From contig NZ_KE159569.1 in NCBI RefSeq assembly GCF_000403845.2, positions 63,472 to 127,471 on the forward strand: 64,000 bases of DNA, in the 5' to 3' direction. Shown here one piece after another: positions 24,978 to 35,587 of the stretch. Source of the stretch: Eubacterium sp. 14-2 (lineage in GTDB: Bacteria; Bacillota; Clostridia; Lachnospirales; Lachnospiraceae). Positions within the stretch are counted from its first letter, which is position 1, and every line of letters begins with the position of its first letter. A program made the translations under genes and the position numbers. The notes beneath the pieces are model-generated. The model was not told where the DNA came from. It made no database searches and saw only the letters and a program-made list of their open reading frames with translations.

Positions 24978-27900
24978 TTATCGCTTACTGTGGAATCTCA
25001 GTCCTTTTTTACGCTTTCTGAGACTATAGGCACAAGCTCCGATGCCTCCAGCTCCTGCTGCCATCAGACCGAACCACAGCCACAGATTGGAAGCATCTCC
25101 TGTCTTCGGCACATCCACAGTAATCTTATCATTATGTACATTGACCGTCAGGGTTTCATCCACTACCAGTTCCACTGTTACCGGATCCGGACGTTTGTAC
25201 CCTGCACTGACGCTGTCCTCCACTTCGGTTATCGTATATCTGCCGACACGCAGGTCCTCAATAAAAATTTCACCTCTGGCATCCGTTTGGAATGTCTGGT
25301 CATAATTGTCCCCAACCACGCGGAATGAAAAGCCCTCCACGCGGCCGTCAGAGGAAGTTTTTACAATCTTGAGGTTTCCTCTGTGGGCCTGGTTGTAAAA
25401 TCCTTTGCCAGCTTCGTTCTCTATCTCATAAGTTTCCCCATCTGTATCAATCATGGCATAATAAACATTCTCATCCAGATAGAAGCCGTCCGGCGCGGTT
25501 TTCTCTTTGACAAGCACGCCGCCGTAAAGCAGGTCACGCATCTCATACTGGCCCGTCTCGGTTTCCTCCATGGTACCCAGAAGCTCATCATGCTTATCAA
25601 GCTCTTTGTTCCCATTGACGTCACGGTATACTTCAAATACAGCCCCACTCAGCTTATTTTCCGGATAATCTTTGTCAAATTTCGTCAGATGGAGGTTCCC
25701 ACGGATAAACTCATTGGTAATTTCCACCTCAATGACCTGCTCATCCTCATTAATAGCAACAGGGAAAAGCTCCGTGCAAAGTACAAAGCCCTCCGGCTGC
25801 TCGATTTCCCGTACCATCCACAGTCCATATGGGACATCCTCAAACCGGAAAGAACCATCCTCATCGGAAGTTGCCACTAAAATTGCAGCCTCTTCTGTAA
25901 ATTCCTCGGCAGATGGTGCAAACAGGCCAATCTTGGCTCCGCCTAAGCCTTCCCCATCCTCATCCAGCTTCTTACCGGATATGGAACCATAAACCAGTTC
26001 ATTGACAATAGGCTCACCGTCATTGGCTGCAATTGTCACAACTGCCGTGTCCTGATCCCCATATGCAAATACTACAGGATACTTGGCATCACTTAAAAGA
26101 TAATGCGCATCCGTGCTGTGTTCCTTCAGATAATAACTGCCCAGCGGCAAATCAGTCTTGGCAACGCCCCTGCCGTCTGTATCCACGCTTACAACCTCAA
26201 GCAGCCCGTCTGCCGGGATGACAGAACCATCTGCTGCAGTAAGATCTTCTGCTGCATACAAGCCAAACGTAATGTTGGCAAGCTCATTGTTATTGCCAAT
26301 GCCAAATGCTTCGTTCAGCTCCAACGTCTTCTCCAGACCCAGTTCTACCTTCTGACGTTCATTATAAACGCCGGCGGCTGTTTCCGTCAGGTCAATCTCC
26401 TGCCCTGCATACACCAGTTCCACTTGATGCGGCTCTTTGTTCAGCACCATACCGTAAGGAGCCTTTGTTTCAACAATCTCATATTTGCCCAAATACAGTT
26501 CTTTGCTGGAAACAGCGCCTCCAGGACCGGTTGTAACAGTATCCACCACTTTGCCCTTTTCAGCACGCAATGTCCCATCCGCCGTAATAATGTCTTCTGC
26601 CGCACGGATTTCATAGACTGCCCCCTCCATGCCATGGATTTCATAAACCGGCTGGTAAAGGACTTCCACCCCATCCTTGTCGGCCCCATCGGATGTCGTG
26701 ACGGAAGCAAACACTTCGCCGTTCTTTGCAACAACAATTTTACCCTTCTGCGGCATGTTATGCTTTTCAACTACCACCACATCCTGTGTCCCGTCCACCG
26801 TGAAAGGAACCGGCTCGCTGTCCAGTACATAGCCATAGCAGGTTTCCACCTCAATCAGTTCATACTGGCCATGCGGCAGCTCATTAGGAAGCATCAGCCA
26901 TCCTTCCTCATTGGTAAAGAACGTGTTGATTATAACAGGCGTCGGGTAATAAATTGTTTCTGCAACCAGTTCGCCTGTAGACAGGTCACGGACCTGAAAC
27001 CCGACACCGGCTGCAGGAATAATTTTCCCGGTTTCTGCATCATGCTTTTCTACACGGATAAGGCTGGCCTTTGTTATATTGTTCAGGATATAGGAATAGG
27101 TCTGATCGTTTGTACGGATATATACAATGAAATCCGGAATGAATGCCTGTCCTTCCTGCCCCTTTGTCTGGTGTACCACATAACGTCCATAAGGAAGATC
27201 CTTGGAAGCAGCAAACCCGTCTGCATCTGTAATCAGGATATCGCGTTCGTCCTCCCTTGCCGCATCAAAGCTTCCTGCACTGGCAAGGTAAATCTGGAAT
27301 TCGGCGCCTTCCTCCGGTTTTTCGATAATTACTTCATGTCCGGGCGCTTCGATATCTTCCGGCGGAATCGGAACAGGTGCAAAAGGATCCGTTTCCGGCT
27401 CTGTTTCCGGAGCCATCTCCGATTCATTATCTTCTGTTGTTTCTCCTGTATCCTGTGACTGCTGCCCATCTGCATCCGTTTCCATATCCGTCTGGGAGTC
27501 TTCGCCATTTACGGCTGCTTCTGCGTCGCTTCCCTCTTCAGCTTCCTGGGACAATGCCTCATCTGCTTCCAATTCCATCCCAGTCTGGGCATCCCCGCCG
27601 CTTACTGTGGAAACAGCCTGTAAAACTTCGCCGTTTTCCTGCTATACCGGTTCTGCGCCATTTTCAGACGGCGTCTCCGTCTGGGGTTCTACTTTTTCTA
27701 CATCCTCCAGTTCCGCATCAATATGCTTAACCAGGCGGATACGCCCCATGATCACCTCTTCGGTAACACCAATGGGAATCTGGTTCAGTTCCTCGGTATA
27801 ATTACCGGGATCTGCCGGAATCGGGTAGACTGTTTCATCCAACAGGTATCCCTCGGAAGGGCTGATTTCGCGCAATGTCCAGTTGGAGCCGCAGATAAAA

Positions 27901-29579
27901 TAATCACTGATAAAAGAACCTGTTGCGTCTGTAGTGTAAGATGCCACCAGCTCATCGCCCCGGTACACGCCATATACCGCCCCTGCAAGGCTGGCATCCC
28001 CCTGGGCATATCCGGTCTTCCGGTCTGTCTTAGTCACTTCTACACGGAATTTTTTCAGGATATTAGTGAAACTGCGCTTGGTGACGACATTCCACTGGAC
28101 AGGCGCCGTCTGGGCAGCCGGAACCACATACCGGACAGGGGTGTTGACCTCTTCCAAAGTATATGGGGCGCTTCCGCTGATCAGCACATTTTCAAAACGG
28201 GCCACACCGGACGCATCTGTTACGGCATACTCATCCACAGGCAGCCCCGACAGGGACGTGCCATAGAGATGGAATGTCATATCCTGCACAAATTGGTCCT
28301 CTGATGTCTTGATGACCTCCAGCGAACCACGTTTCAGCTTATTATTAAAAGTTACGGTAGAAGTCTGCCCACTGACAATCGTGACTCTCTGGGATTTTTG
28401 AGGCTCATATCTGTCAATGTCCTGCTCCGTTACCGTATAGGTTCCCGGCATAAGCTCGACGTCCACAGTACCTTCTGCTTTTGTCTTCACTGTTTTGTCC
28501 ACGCCGTTTCCGGTAATATGAAAACTGATATTGGATACGACGTCATCCTCAGAAGTCTTACGGATACGTCCGGTACCATAAGTCTCCGTATCGACCTTCA
28601 CATAGAATACAACCGGATCATCTGCTCCGCACAGCATTGTCTGGAATCCGACACGTCCCCAGATCAGCATATCATTTCCGACTCCCGGAACATTTTTCTG
28701 CACAGTGAGCGATGCCGGACTGGTGAGCATACGGCTGCTGGTAAATGTATACTTGTTCCCACTGCGGCTCACACTGATGCCGCTGCCGCCGGAAAACTTC
28801 AAATCCGCCCTGGTATTGTTCGTATCCGTCAAAGTAAGGGAATACTTTTTTGTTTCCGGATTGTATTTTAAGGTATGGACCTGCGCAGAGCTGCTCCTGT
28901 CGGAAGCAAAACTGGGTATCGTCGCATGCTGCGCCATCTGAGCCAGAATCCAGTCATAGCATTGCTTTGCTGGACGGCCATCAATCGTGCGCAGATAATT
29001 GTCCCCACGGATTCCTGCCGGGCTGGGATGCAGATCCTGCGGGCTGGTCCTTAACTGCTGCTGGTATTCCCATATGAGGATCTGCGTTGCAATTGCATAA
29101 TCATCCTCATTGGTCCCCGGTACCGGCGAACCTTTTCCTGGCTGCCATCCATAGACGCTGGTGAGCATGATCCCATACTGGGCGGCATATGGAAGGTTCT
29201 GAAAATATGAACTGTTTTTTCCGCTCTGGGAAGTATAGCCGTTTGTGGATGTCCCATAAGCAATGCCGGACTCAACGCAATATACCTGGCGCTCCTCTGA
29301 GCCGTTTGAAATCATATATTTCCTTCTGGGATTCCCGCCTGAGCTGGTCCTTACAGTCGTATTCCCGTTGCTGTCATACACCAGATAGCTGTAGCTATCC
29401 GCTGAATAATAATAATCCCCGTCGGAGCCTACAAAATTGCCCCCATAATGGGAAGAAACCGTCTGTCCCTCAGACGGCGAAAAAGCAAAAACCGTTGTCG
29501 GTATGACACCAACAACGGTCAAAATAGAAAGGAACAACGCCAGCAGGCGCTTTCCTCTTTTTCTGAATAAATGTTTCAT
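24978..29579 (-). pseudogene. Giant thioester/SpaA-type surface adhesin, split by one in-frame TAG
   Basis: One open frame of 1,533 sense-length codons, interrupted only by TAG at 27642-27644. Order: signal peptide; thioester domain with Cys in VYCVESG and the partner Gln in ATQILIWEY, expected to form a Cys-Gln bond that attacks host surfaces; a run of Cna-B/SpaA beta-sandwich repeats; an acidic Gln/Glu/Thr-rich linker holding the stop; more SpaA repeats; and sorting signal VPKTGD, hydrophobic span and basic tail for sortase. The frame continues for 21 codons after the stop to the next ATG. Unless the stop is read through, the product lacks its wall anchor. The start at 29579 has AAGGAAGG upstream. 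Confidence 0.85.
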
Positions 29580-29610
29580 ATAGGTAAACCTTCCTTTCGT
29601 TTTCAGGCAC

Positions 29611-29642
29611 AAAAAAAAGCTCCCTGCAAAAACAGAGAGCCC
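29611..29642 (-). terminator. Intrinsic terminator upstream of the adhesin gene
   Basis: GCTCTCTG and CAGGGAGC pair with one wobble around a short T-rich loop and are followed by eight T on the minus strand. It ends the transcript of the lipoprotein pseudogene and separates it from the adhesin gene. Confidence 0.85.
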
Positions 29643-29661
29643 TTTTTTCACCTATTTGGTT

Positions 29662-30489
29662 TTAGTATAAGAAATAAAATGTATAACTTCCTCCCCCATT
29701 ATCCTGCACGTAAATCGTGAAGCTGGTTAACTGCGCTCCCCCATAGGAGCCAATTATAGAAGGCATGGATGTTACATAGTCCTTTAGCGCCCGTTTCAGG
29801 TTATCTCCCTGAAAAGATTCGGATGCTGTAACCGGAGCTGCCCAGGAGCAGGTATCCGGCGTACAGGGGATACCGTCATCCTCTGTAATATGTGCAAGGC
29901 CCATGGACTGCCCAATCGCAATCAGCTCTGCCCGGATGGCATTTGCATCAAAGGCAAAATCATAGATAGTTTTTGGTATTTCCGGTTGGGCAGGCGGCTG
30001 TACCGGTTCTTCCGGGACGATAGGTTACGGCTCCGGCTGCTGTGTTACTGCAGGCGGTTCGGCAGACGACTCCACTGCTGGTTGTTCTGCGGGCGTTTCC
30101 GGCACCTCCGGCTCTTCTGCCACTTTAACAGACTCATTTTGATTTGCTTCTGAAGATGCCGCTGCCGCCTGGGAATTCTCCCCTGACCGGCTGCTGCCTT
30201 CCTGCTGCTTCACAGCAACACTCTCCTCTGTCTTTTGAGGAGCGGCTGAAGTTTTGCTTCCTTCACTGTTTTTGTTCCGGTCTGAGTTATCCGCCAATTT
30301 AAGTTCTGTCTTCTTCAGTTCCGGGATCTTAGGCCGATTTTTGGAATCAGTCTCGGATTTCTCTTCGTATTCCGGACACCGGGTATCTTTTTCTTCTGAA
30401 GGTACGAGAGTTTCAGCCGAATCTGACGCAGCACAGGCGCCAAGAAGCAATAATCCCAGCAATACAATAAATACACGAATTTTTTTCAT
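29662..30489 (-). pseudogene. Lipoprotein gene split by one in-frame TAA
   Basis: One frame of about 275 codons, with a stop (TAA) at 30025-30027. The first part has a lipoprotein signal (LLLGAC, Cys19) and a long Ser/Glu/Pro linker ending PAVTQQPEP. After the stop the frame reads on through PIVPEEPVQPPAQPEIPKT into a small folded domain with CTPDTCSWA and SFTIYVQDNGGGSYTFYFLY. The stop sits inside a Pro/Gln-rich stretch where CAA would fit, giving PEPQPIVPEEP. The truncated product would be a bare stalk. The function of the C-terminal domain is not recognised. Confidence 0.75.
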
Positions 30490-30551
30490 AAAGCATTCCT
30501 CCAGTCATCGTTTATTTATATTACACGATACAAACTGCAGGAATACAACGC

Positions 30552-30965
30552 CTATCCTGTAAGCTTACCAAACCCGCGGTCTGCCTCATCGACGCACCGG
30601 TCAAGAATCTCAAAAAAACGCTGTGGTTCCATCTCAGTATCCAGCCAGTGCGCTGCACGGTAGGAATAGCACCCAACTTCATCGTTAATGGCATGGCTTC
30701 CAAGAATACTTCTTAGATTCAGTTCATTGGTCATCTGCCGCTGCTTTGCTGTGCTTGGTTTTGCAAGCGCTTTTGCCAGACAGAATACCATCAGCGGATG
30801 CAGCTCTGAAAAAGAAATCTGCAGAAAATAACCATGATAGTCTGTCATAAGAGAAGCGCCATCTTCTTCTGCAGCAGTAAGCTGTGTCAGGACCATTTTC
30901 CGGGTACGCACAGCAGTCTCCCTGCGGTGCTGCTGTTTGGCGGCACTCAGGTCACAATGGGTCAT
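30552..30965 (-). CDS. Small element-encoded protein of unknown function
   Basis: About 137 residues, soluble, no recognised motif. It starts MTHCDLSAAKQQ behind GGGGGTGAG. A longer frame upstream overlaps the S1-domain gene and is rejected. Helical C-terminus EPQRFFEILDRCVDEADRGF. It lies between the S1-domain gene and the lipoprotein pseudogene in the conjugation operon. Confidence 0.6.
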   Translation of the reverse strand: MTHCDLSAAKQQHRRETAVRTRKMVLTQLTAAEEDGASLMTDYHGYFLQISFSELHPLMVFCLAKALAKPSTAKQRQMTNELNLRSILGSHAINDEVGCYSYRAAHWLDTEMEPQRFFEILDRCVDEADRGFGKLTG

Positions 30966-31005
30966 TGGCCTCACCCCCTTTCTTTCTGTAAATGGTAAAA
31001 AACAG

Positions 31006-32283
31006 TTACCTGGCTGCTGCAATATGAGTGATTGCTCCCCATATCCGATTGGAATCGTTGTTGATTCCCAGGATACGGACGGTAACGCGGGAACCCCTCG
31101 GCGGCCTGCCGCGTTTCGGATAACTGCAGAGGCAGTCGATGCCCCCGTCCAGCGCCACAAACACACCATTGGTGTCTACCATACTCACCGTACCCACATA
31201 ACGGTTCCCGACAGAGTACCTGCGCAGAGCCTTCTCATAAGGATTTTCTCCCGCCTGCTTCACAGAAGCCGTTGCCTTAATCTGGTTGCGGTCACTGCGG
31301 TCAACCTCCAGAACCTTCACCAGAATACGCTGTCCCGGCTGGAAATAGGCTGCCGCATCCATCCACCTCTGATAGCTCAGTTCCCTGAGCGGAATGTAAA
31401 TCTCCAGACCGAACAGATCTACAAAGATGCCTGCACGGATAGCGGATACGATTCTGGCTTCTGCGCATACGCCGGAGTACAGCAGGTTATTCCCATCCCT
31501 GTCCGTGCCGAGATAATAGGCTTTCCTTTTGGATTTCATCGCCTCAAGGCGGCTTGCTACTGCCAGACCGGATTTGGGATCAATGCCTTTGACAATATAA
31601 TCCACTTCAGCGCCCAGCCGCTTGGTAAGCATATAATGCAAAACATCCTCCGGAAGCCTCCCTCGGTAATCCGCTGGGGGCTCCACAGCTTCCTCTGCAG
31701 GAATCATCACCTTGAACTCACCATGATAAATGACTGCAAGAGAACGGCTGGGATTATCGGCCGGACGTTCCACACCCTGGATGGTGCCGGTCAGGATACG
31801 GCCTGTTTTCTGTGACTCAAGTAAGTCGAGAAGGTCATTTTTCGCCTTGTCTGCTTCAGTCTCGACGGTCGGCCGCTCATCAATGGACACCACCGGTTTG
31901 GATCTGGCAGAAGCCCTCCTTTTCCGGGGCTTAGGCGTCTCCTCGACGCCGTCGCCGGCATCCTTATGATCAGAATGTGCTTCTGTGTCAGACTCAGACG
32001 GTTTTTCCGCGGTCTTCTTACGTCCGCGGGCCTTTTTTGGCTCTTCCGTTTCAGTCTGGGACAAAGCCCCTTCGTCATCTGCTTTGGCATTAAGATCTGC
32101 TGAATTCTCAACCGTTTCTGTCATTTCTGTTTCAGTCTGGGGAGGCGGGCTCTCTGCAGCAATTGCATCATGCATCTCCTCTCTGTCCATCTCCTCCAGT
32201 TCCGGATTCATCTCGGTCTGAGGAGCTGCTTCCTCCATCGGAGTCTGCTCCTCCGAAAGAACTTCCTGTTTCTTTGTTGCCAT
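31006..32283 (-). CDS. S1-domain RNA-binding protein of the conjugative element
   Basis: A 425-residue protein. The first ~140 residues are disordered, acidic then basic, with repeated QTE motifs (PQTEMNPE, PQTETEMTE, SQTETEE) and KPRKRRASARSKP. The rest contains two S1-like OB folds: YLGTDRDGNNLLYSG to KVLEVDRSDRNQIKA, and VGNRYVGTVSMVDTNGVFVA. It should bind single-stranded nucleic acid, perhaps transfer DNA or mRNA. It lies just downstream of virD4, separated by a perfect palindrome. The precise role is unknown. Confidence 0.75.
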   Translation of the reverse strand: MATKKQEVLSEEQTPMEEAAPQTEMNPELEEMDREEMHDAIAAESPPPQTETEMTETVENSADLNAKADDEGALSQTETEEPKKARGRKKTAEKPSESDTEAHSDHKDAGDGVEETPKPRKRRASARSKPVVSIDERPTVETEADKAKNDLLDLLESQKTGRILTGTIQGVERPADNPSRSLAVIYHGEFKVMIPAEEAVEPPADYRGRLPEDVLHYMLTKRLGAEVDYIVKGIDPKSGLAVASRLEAMKSKRKAYYLGTDRDGNNLLYSGVCAEARIVSAIRAGIFVDLFGLEIYIPLRELSYQRWMDAAAYFQPGQRILVKVLEVDRSDRNQIKATASVKQAGENPYEKALRRYSVGNRYVGTVSMVDTNGVFVALDGGIDCLCSYPKRGRPPRGSRVTVRILGINNDSNRIWGAITHIAAAR

Positions 32284-32304
32284 AAAAAATCCTCCTTTTT
32301 AAAT

Positions 32305-32329
32305 ATAATAGAATCCCGGATTCTATTAT
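32305..32329. promoter_or_regulatory. Perfect palindrome between virD4 and the S1-domain gene
   Basis: ATAATAGAATCC and GGATTCTATTAT flank one central base: 12-bp perfect arms. It is too AT-rich, and its loop too small, for a good terminator; an operator or RNA-processing site is as likely. The ribosome site of the S1 gene (AAGGAGGA) lies just downstream on the minus strand. Confidence 0.5.
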
Positions 32330-32335
32330 CATGAA

Positions 32336-34213
32336 TTAAAATTCAGCCGGCGGTTTTGCCGAACTGTATAAGCTTTTTCTGCGAGCCGGCTTTTTCTCCT
32401 TTTCTGGCTCTGCCTGCCGGTCAGACTCATCGGGAACCGACATGGTATATACCGGTGCAGCGACGGACGGACAGTAATCCATCACAGATGTCTTTATCAT
32501 CTGCTTGGACATGGGGTGCTTTGTGTAATCCAGCTTATTCAGCCTGAGTATGTTGCAGCCACGTATGATGCAGAGCATCTCCTCGTTCGGCAATCTCAGA
32601 ACCTCATCCGGAGTCAGCAGCTTCCTGCGCCCCTGCCCCTCAGTCTGTCGGTATTGCGGAATCACCTGTGCAACCGCAATTGTTTTCCTTACTGTCATAG
32701 TAGAATTGATTTCAATACTCATGTCCCCGCTGCGGTCTGAGAAGTATTTCGCGGTCACATCATCCGTGCATCCCAACATCAGCTGGATGTCACAGTTGCC
32801 GATAATTTCGGACCACAGATTATTTGGATACCGGTTCTGCAGCTGGCCAAGGCTCTGCACCGCCAGCATGACCCGTATATCCCTGGAACGGATGACGCTT
32901 AAAGACCTTGCAAAATCCGATCCGTCCTCCGCCCCGCCGATACGTCCCACATTGTTAAACTCATCCAGTATGAGATTGACGGGCACATCGCAGCGGCCGT
33001 CCCTGCAGCTGTCTGCATAGCGGGTCAGTCTTATGAACAAGAATGAAAAAAAGAGCGATGACAGGAACGCCATCGTGGCATCCTGGTCGCTCAGGATAAT
33101 AAAATATGCACTTTTCTGCCTGCCCGGCGCCGACAGGTCGATATCCGAGCGGCTGGTAATTTTTTTGACCGCATCGTTCTGCAGTACCTGCAGGCGGGTT
33201 CCAAGTCCCAGTATAATACCGGAACGAACCGTATCGCTGGACTGGGAAAACAGATTAAACGGCGCCCTTGCCGGATGATCCAGCGGCAGTTTCTCAAACA
33301 GGGCCGTCAGCTGGCGCTCACTGTTCTGCGTCAGCATCTGATATACCGCCGGAAGATTTTTCATTTCCGGACTGCGGCTCCTATCCTGGTCAATCAGCAA
33401 AATCAGTGCCTTCAGCAAATTGCCCTCGCCATTATCCCAGAAATGATCGCCTTTGCCGGAACTGGTGTTTCCGATAATAACATTGGTCAGCACCTGCGCC
33501 ATCAGCGTATCCCCGTTTAAGTCTGACATGCAGTTCCATGAGTCGCCATGCTCAGGGTTTACCAGGTTAAAAACCTTGACCCCATACCCATTCTGGCGGT
33601 AAAGCTCTGCGGTATCCGCATAAAGCTCTCCTTTTGGATCTGTAATCACGACAGATTCCTGCCGCTTCAGGGCCTGAAATAAGGCATTCCGGATAATGGC
33701 TCTGGATTTCATGGTGCCGGATGCGCCGAAAATAGCAATATGGCGGTTGAGTCTGGTATCTTTTGGCATACAAACAGCATTTCCTTTATACTCACCCAGA
33801 ATCACACCTTCTGCCTTCGCTGGCGCCGTCACCTCCAGAACTGTCTTTATCTCCTTTTCCTCCATCCAGGAAGCTGTGCCGTAAGCGCCGCTGCTGCTGG
33901 TCTTGAAGCCTCTTGGATCATAGTTCTTTCCATCAAACTTATCATGAAGCCTCACATACAGAACCACCACCCCGCCAGCCATCAAGATTCCAGCCATCCC
34001 TTTGAGACCGTTTACAGTAAATGCCTGCGGGATGCAGGCCAACGGGTTCCAGTCTACTGGTTCCATTTCAACCTGGCCGGCAAACCCATCTGCCGCCATC
34101 CAGTCCATATAATTTCCAAGCAATTGGCCAAGCATTCCGCCAAGATACAACAGCGCTGCGCATCCCAGTATGGCAGCAGCGATTATGGCAGCCTTTCTCT
34201 TTTTATCTGCCAA
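32336..34213 (-). CDS. VirD4/TraG-type coupling ATPase
   Basis: A 625-residue type IV coupling protein that brings the relaxase-DNA complex to the transfer channel. Two N-terminal membrane spans (about 8-30 and 70-88) are followed by Walker A GASGTMKS (163-170), an all-alpha insertion and Walker B LILDEFNNVG, with the RSRDIRVMLAVQSLGQL region and a basic tail. It is at full family length and lies within the conjugation operon. Confidence 0.93.
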   Translation of the reverse strand: MADKKRKAAIIAAAILGCAALLYLGGMLGQLLGNYMDWMAADGFAGQVEMEPVDWNPLACIPQAFTVNGLKGMAGILMAGGVVVLYVRLHDKFDGKNYDPRGFKTSSSGAYGTASWMEEKEIKTVLEVTAPAKAEGVILGEYKGNAVCMPKDTRLNRHIAIFGASGTMKSRAIIRNALFQALKRQESVVITDPKGELYADTAELYRQNGYGVKVFNLVNPEHGDSWNCMSDLNGDTLMAQVLTNVIIGNTSSGKGDHFWDNGEGNLLKALILLIDQDRSRSPEMKNLPAVYQMLTQNSERQLTALFEKLPLDHPARAPFNLFSQSSDTVRSGIILGLGTRLQVLQNDAVKKITSRSDIDLSAPGRQKSAYFIILSDQDATMAFLSSLFFSFLFIRLTRYADSCRDGRCDVPVNLILDEFNNVGRIGGAEDGSDFARSLSVIRSRDIRVMLAVQSLGQLQNRYPNNLWSEIIGNCDIQLMLGCTDDVTAKYFSDRSGDMSIEINSTMTVRKTIAVAQVIPQYRQTEGQGRRKLLTPDEVLRLPNEEMLCIIRGCNILRLNKLDYTKHPMSKQMIKTSVMDYCPSVAAPVYTMSVPDESDRQAEPEKEKKPARRKSLYSSAKPPAEF

Positions 34214-34265
34214 ACAAACTCCTCCTTTCCTTATGGCTACACGTACTTCCAGGCATGACGGAATA

Positions 34266-35477
34266 TTAGAAAGGCATTTCCAGTCCTAGCTCTGCTTCCA
34301 CCGCCTCCATGTCGATGGTTTTGATATTCACCATCCGGCCCAGATATTCACGAAGGAAGTCAGTCTGGTGGGGAAAACACAGGATTTCAAACCTTCCTGT
34401 TTGATCACGGATGCCTTCCCGGAAGCGAATGAGTCTTGCAATGTCACCGTCCAGATGCGATAAAATATATACGCCGTCCACACAGGCATCGTATTCAAAA
34501 AAACCTTTGTCAAAAGATCTGACTTCAGGCTCAAACAATAAATCAAGCAGCTTTTCTTTCCAGTCTGGGACAGACAGAATAGAAAGCTGACGCATGCCGC
34601 ACACATCCATGGGCACGAAATAAATATGGTGGTAAATGGAATCAAACCGGAACTCAAGCCGCCGGCTTTTATCCGACTCCAGTAATGTTTTCAGGGCTAT
34701 TTCACCAGACTCACCGAAAAGCACTGCTGAAGAAATCTGATCCGTACCGGCATTCAGACGCCCAACTTCGGTTAAATTGTGGAGCGCCTTAAATTCTCCC
34801 ATCCCACTCCATTTCATTGCAGCTGCGCGTGTATTGTAAACAGCATAACAACTGCCGTGAGAAAAAATAGCTCCGACCATCCGGGTGAACATGGTTTTGT
34901 TCATCTCCGCCTGGCCAATCTTCTTGATGTCCCTTGCAAGATAGAACGAACTGCCCTCCGGTATGACAGAGAACCGGCCCCCGTTTTGCAAATGGGGAAG
35001 CAGGTAGGGCCTCGTTTCTATTCCTGCCCGCATACAGAGCATTACCGTTTCCGATACCCTGTGGTTCCTCTCCCTGTGGGCAGAGTCCCCTGGGAATCGG
35101 TGATTCCAGAATGCATCCATATAATACCGGTACGCAGCCGGATGAACCCACTCCAGTATGGGAAGAGCAGCCTTATACAAACGGACTGTTTTGGAACTGC
35201 TTCTTCCAGTAACAGTTAACAATCTGCAGGTCATTTCCGTTTCAGTCTGGGGATTTTGGATTGTCTGGGGCATGGTCAATTTTGTCACCAAAGCTTTCAG
35301 AACACGTTCCTTCCCAAGCATCCGAATGGAGCGAAACGGGAACTCTCCTGTGACGGAAAGCAGTGTGATGAGCTGCCAGACCTGACTGCCTGGACGGAAG
35401 TGCAGCATTTTAACCTTCTCCCGATTTGAAGCATTTTCCGACAACATGACTGCTCTCTTTGTCGGATTTTCCTGCAT
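34266..35477 (-). CDS. Element-encoded protein with N-terminal winged helix, function unknown
   Basis: About 403 residues. The N-terminal part resembles a winged helix (VWQLITLLSVTGEFPFRSIRML) like those of replication-relaxation proteins. The C-terminal two thirds are mixed alpha/beta (FEILCFPHQTDFLREYLGRM) without a recognised catalytic motif. The exact start is uncertain: ATGs at 35477 and 35408 both have purine-rich sites. It contains NPQTETEMT, encoded by a 23-bp stretch almost identical to one in the S1-domain gene. Confidence 0.6.
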   Translation of the reverse strand: MQENPTKRAVMLSENASNREKVKMLHFRPGSQVWQLITLLSVTGEFPFRSIRMLGKERVLKALVTKLTMPQTIQNPQTETEMTCRLLTVTGRSSSKTVRLYKAALPILEWVHPAAYRYYMDAFWNHRFPGDSAHRERNHRVSETVMLCMRAGIETRPYLLPHLQNGGRFSVIPEGSSFYLARDIKKIGQAEMNKTMFTRMVGAIFSHGSCYAVYNTRAAAMKWSGMGEFKALHNLTEVGRLNAGTDQISSAVLFGESGEIALKTLLESDKSRRLEFRFDSIYHHIYFVPMDVCGMRQLSILSVPDWKEKLLDLLFEPEVRSFDKGFFEYDACVDGVYILSHLDGDIARLIRFREGIRDQTGRFEILCFPHQTDFLREYLGRMVNIKTIDMEAVEAELGLEMPF

Positions 35478-35587
35478 AGTGCCGCCCCCAGACCGCAGCA
35501 ATACCGGGCGTTTTCTGCCTTTGGGAAGATATGTATTTTTCAGGGACAGAACTCTGCCTGTTTTTACATATGTTTTTCCGCTTAAAT

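Noticed and set aside
26103-27458. Long plus-strand frame of 451 codons opposite the adhesin gene
   Set aside because: No ribosome site and no recognisable domain; it mirrors the codon bias of the repeat-rich adhesin on the other strand.
24978-30489. Use of an alternative genetic code reading TAG and TAA as Gln
   Set aside because: Only two such stops are seen, all other genes end normally with these stops, and both lie in tolerant linkers, so mutation or special readthrough is more likely.
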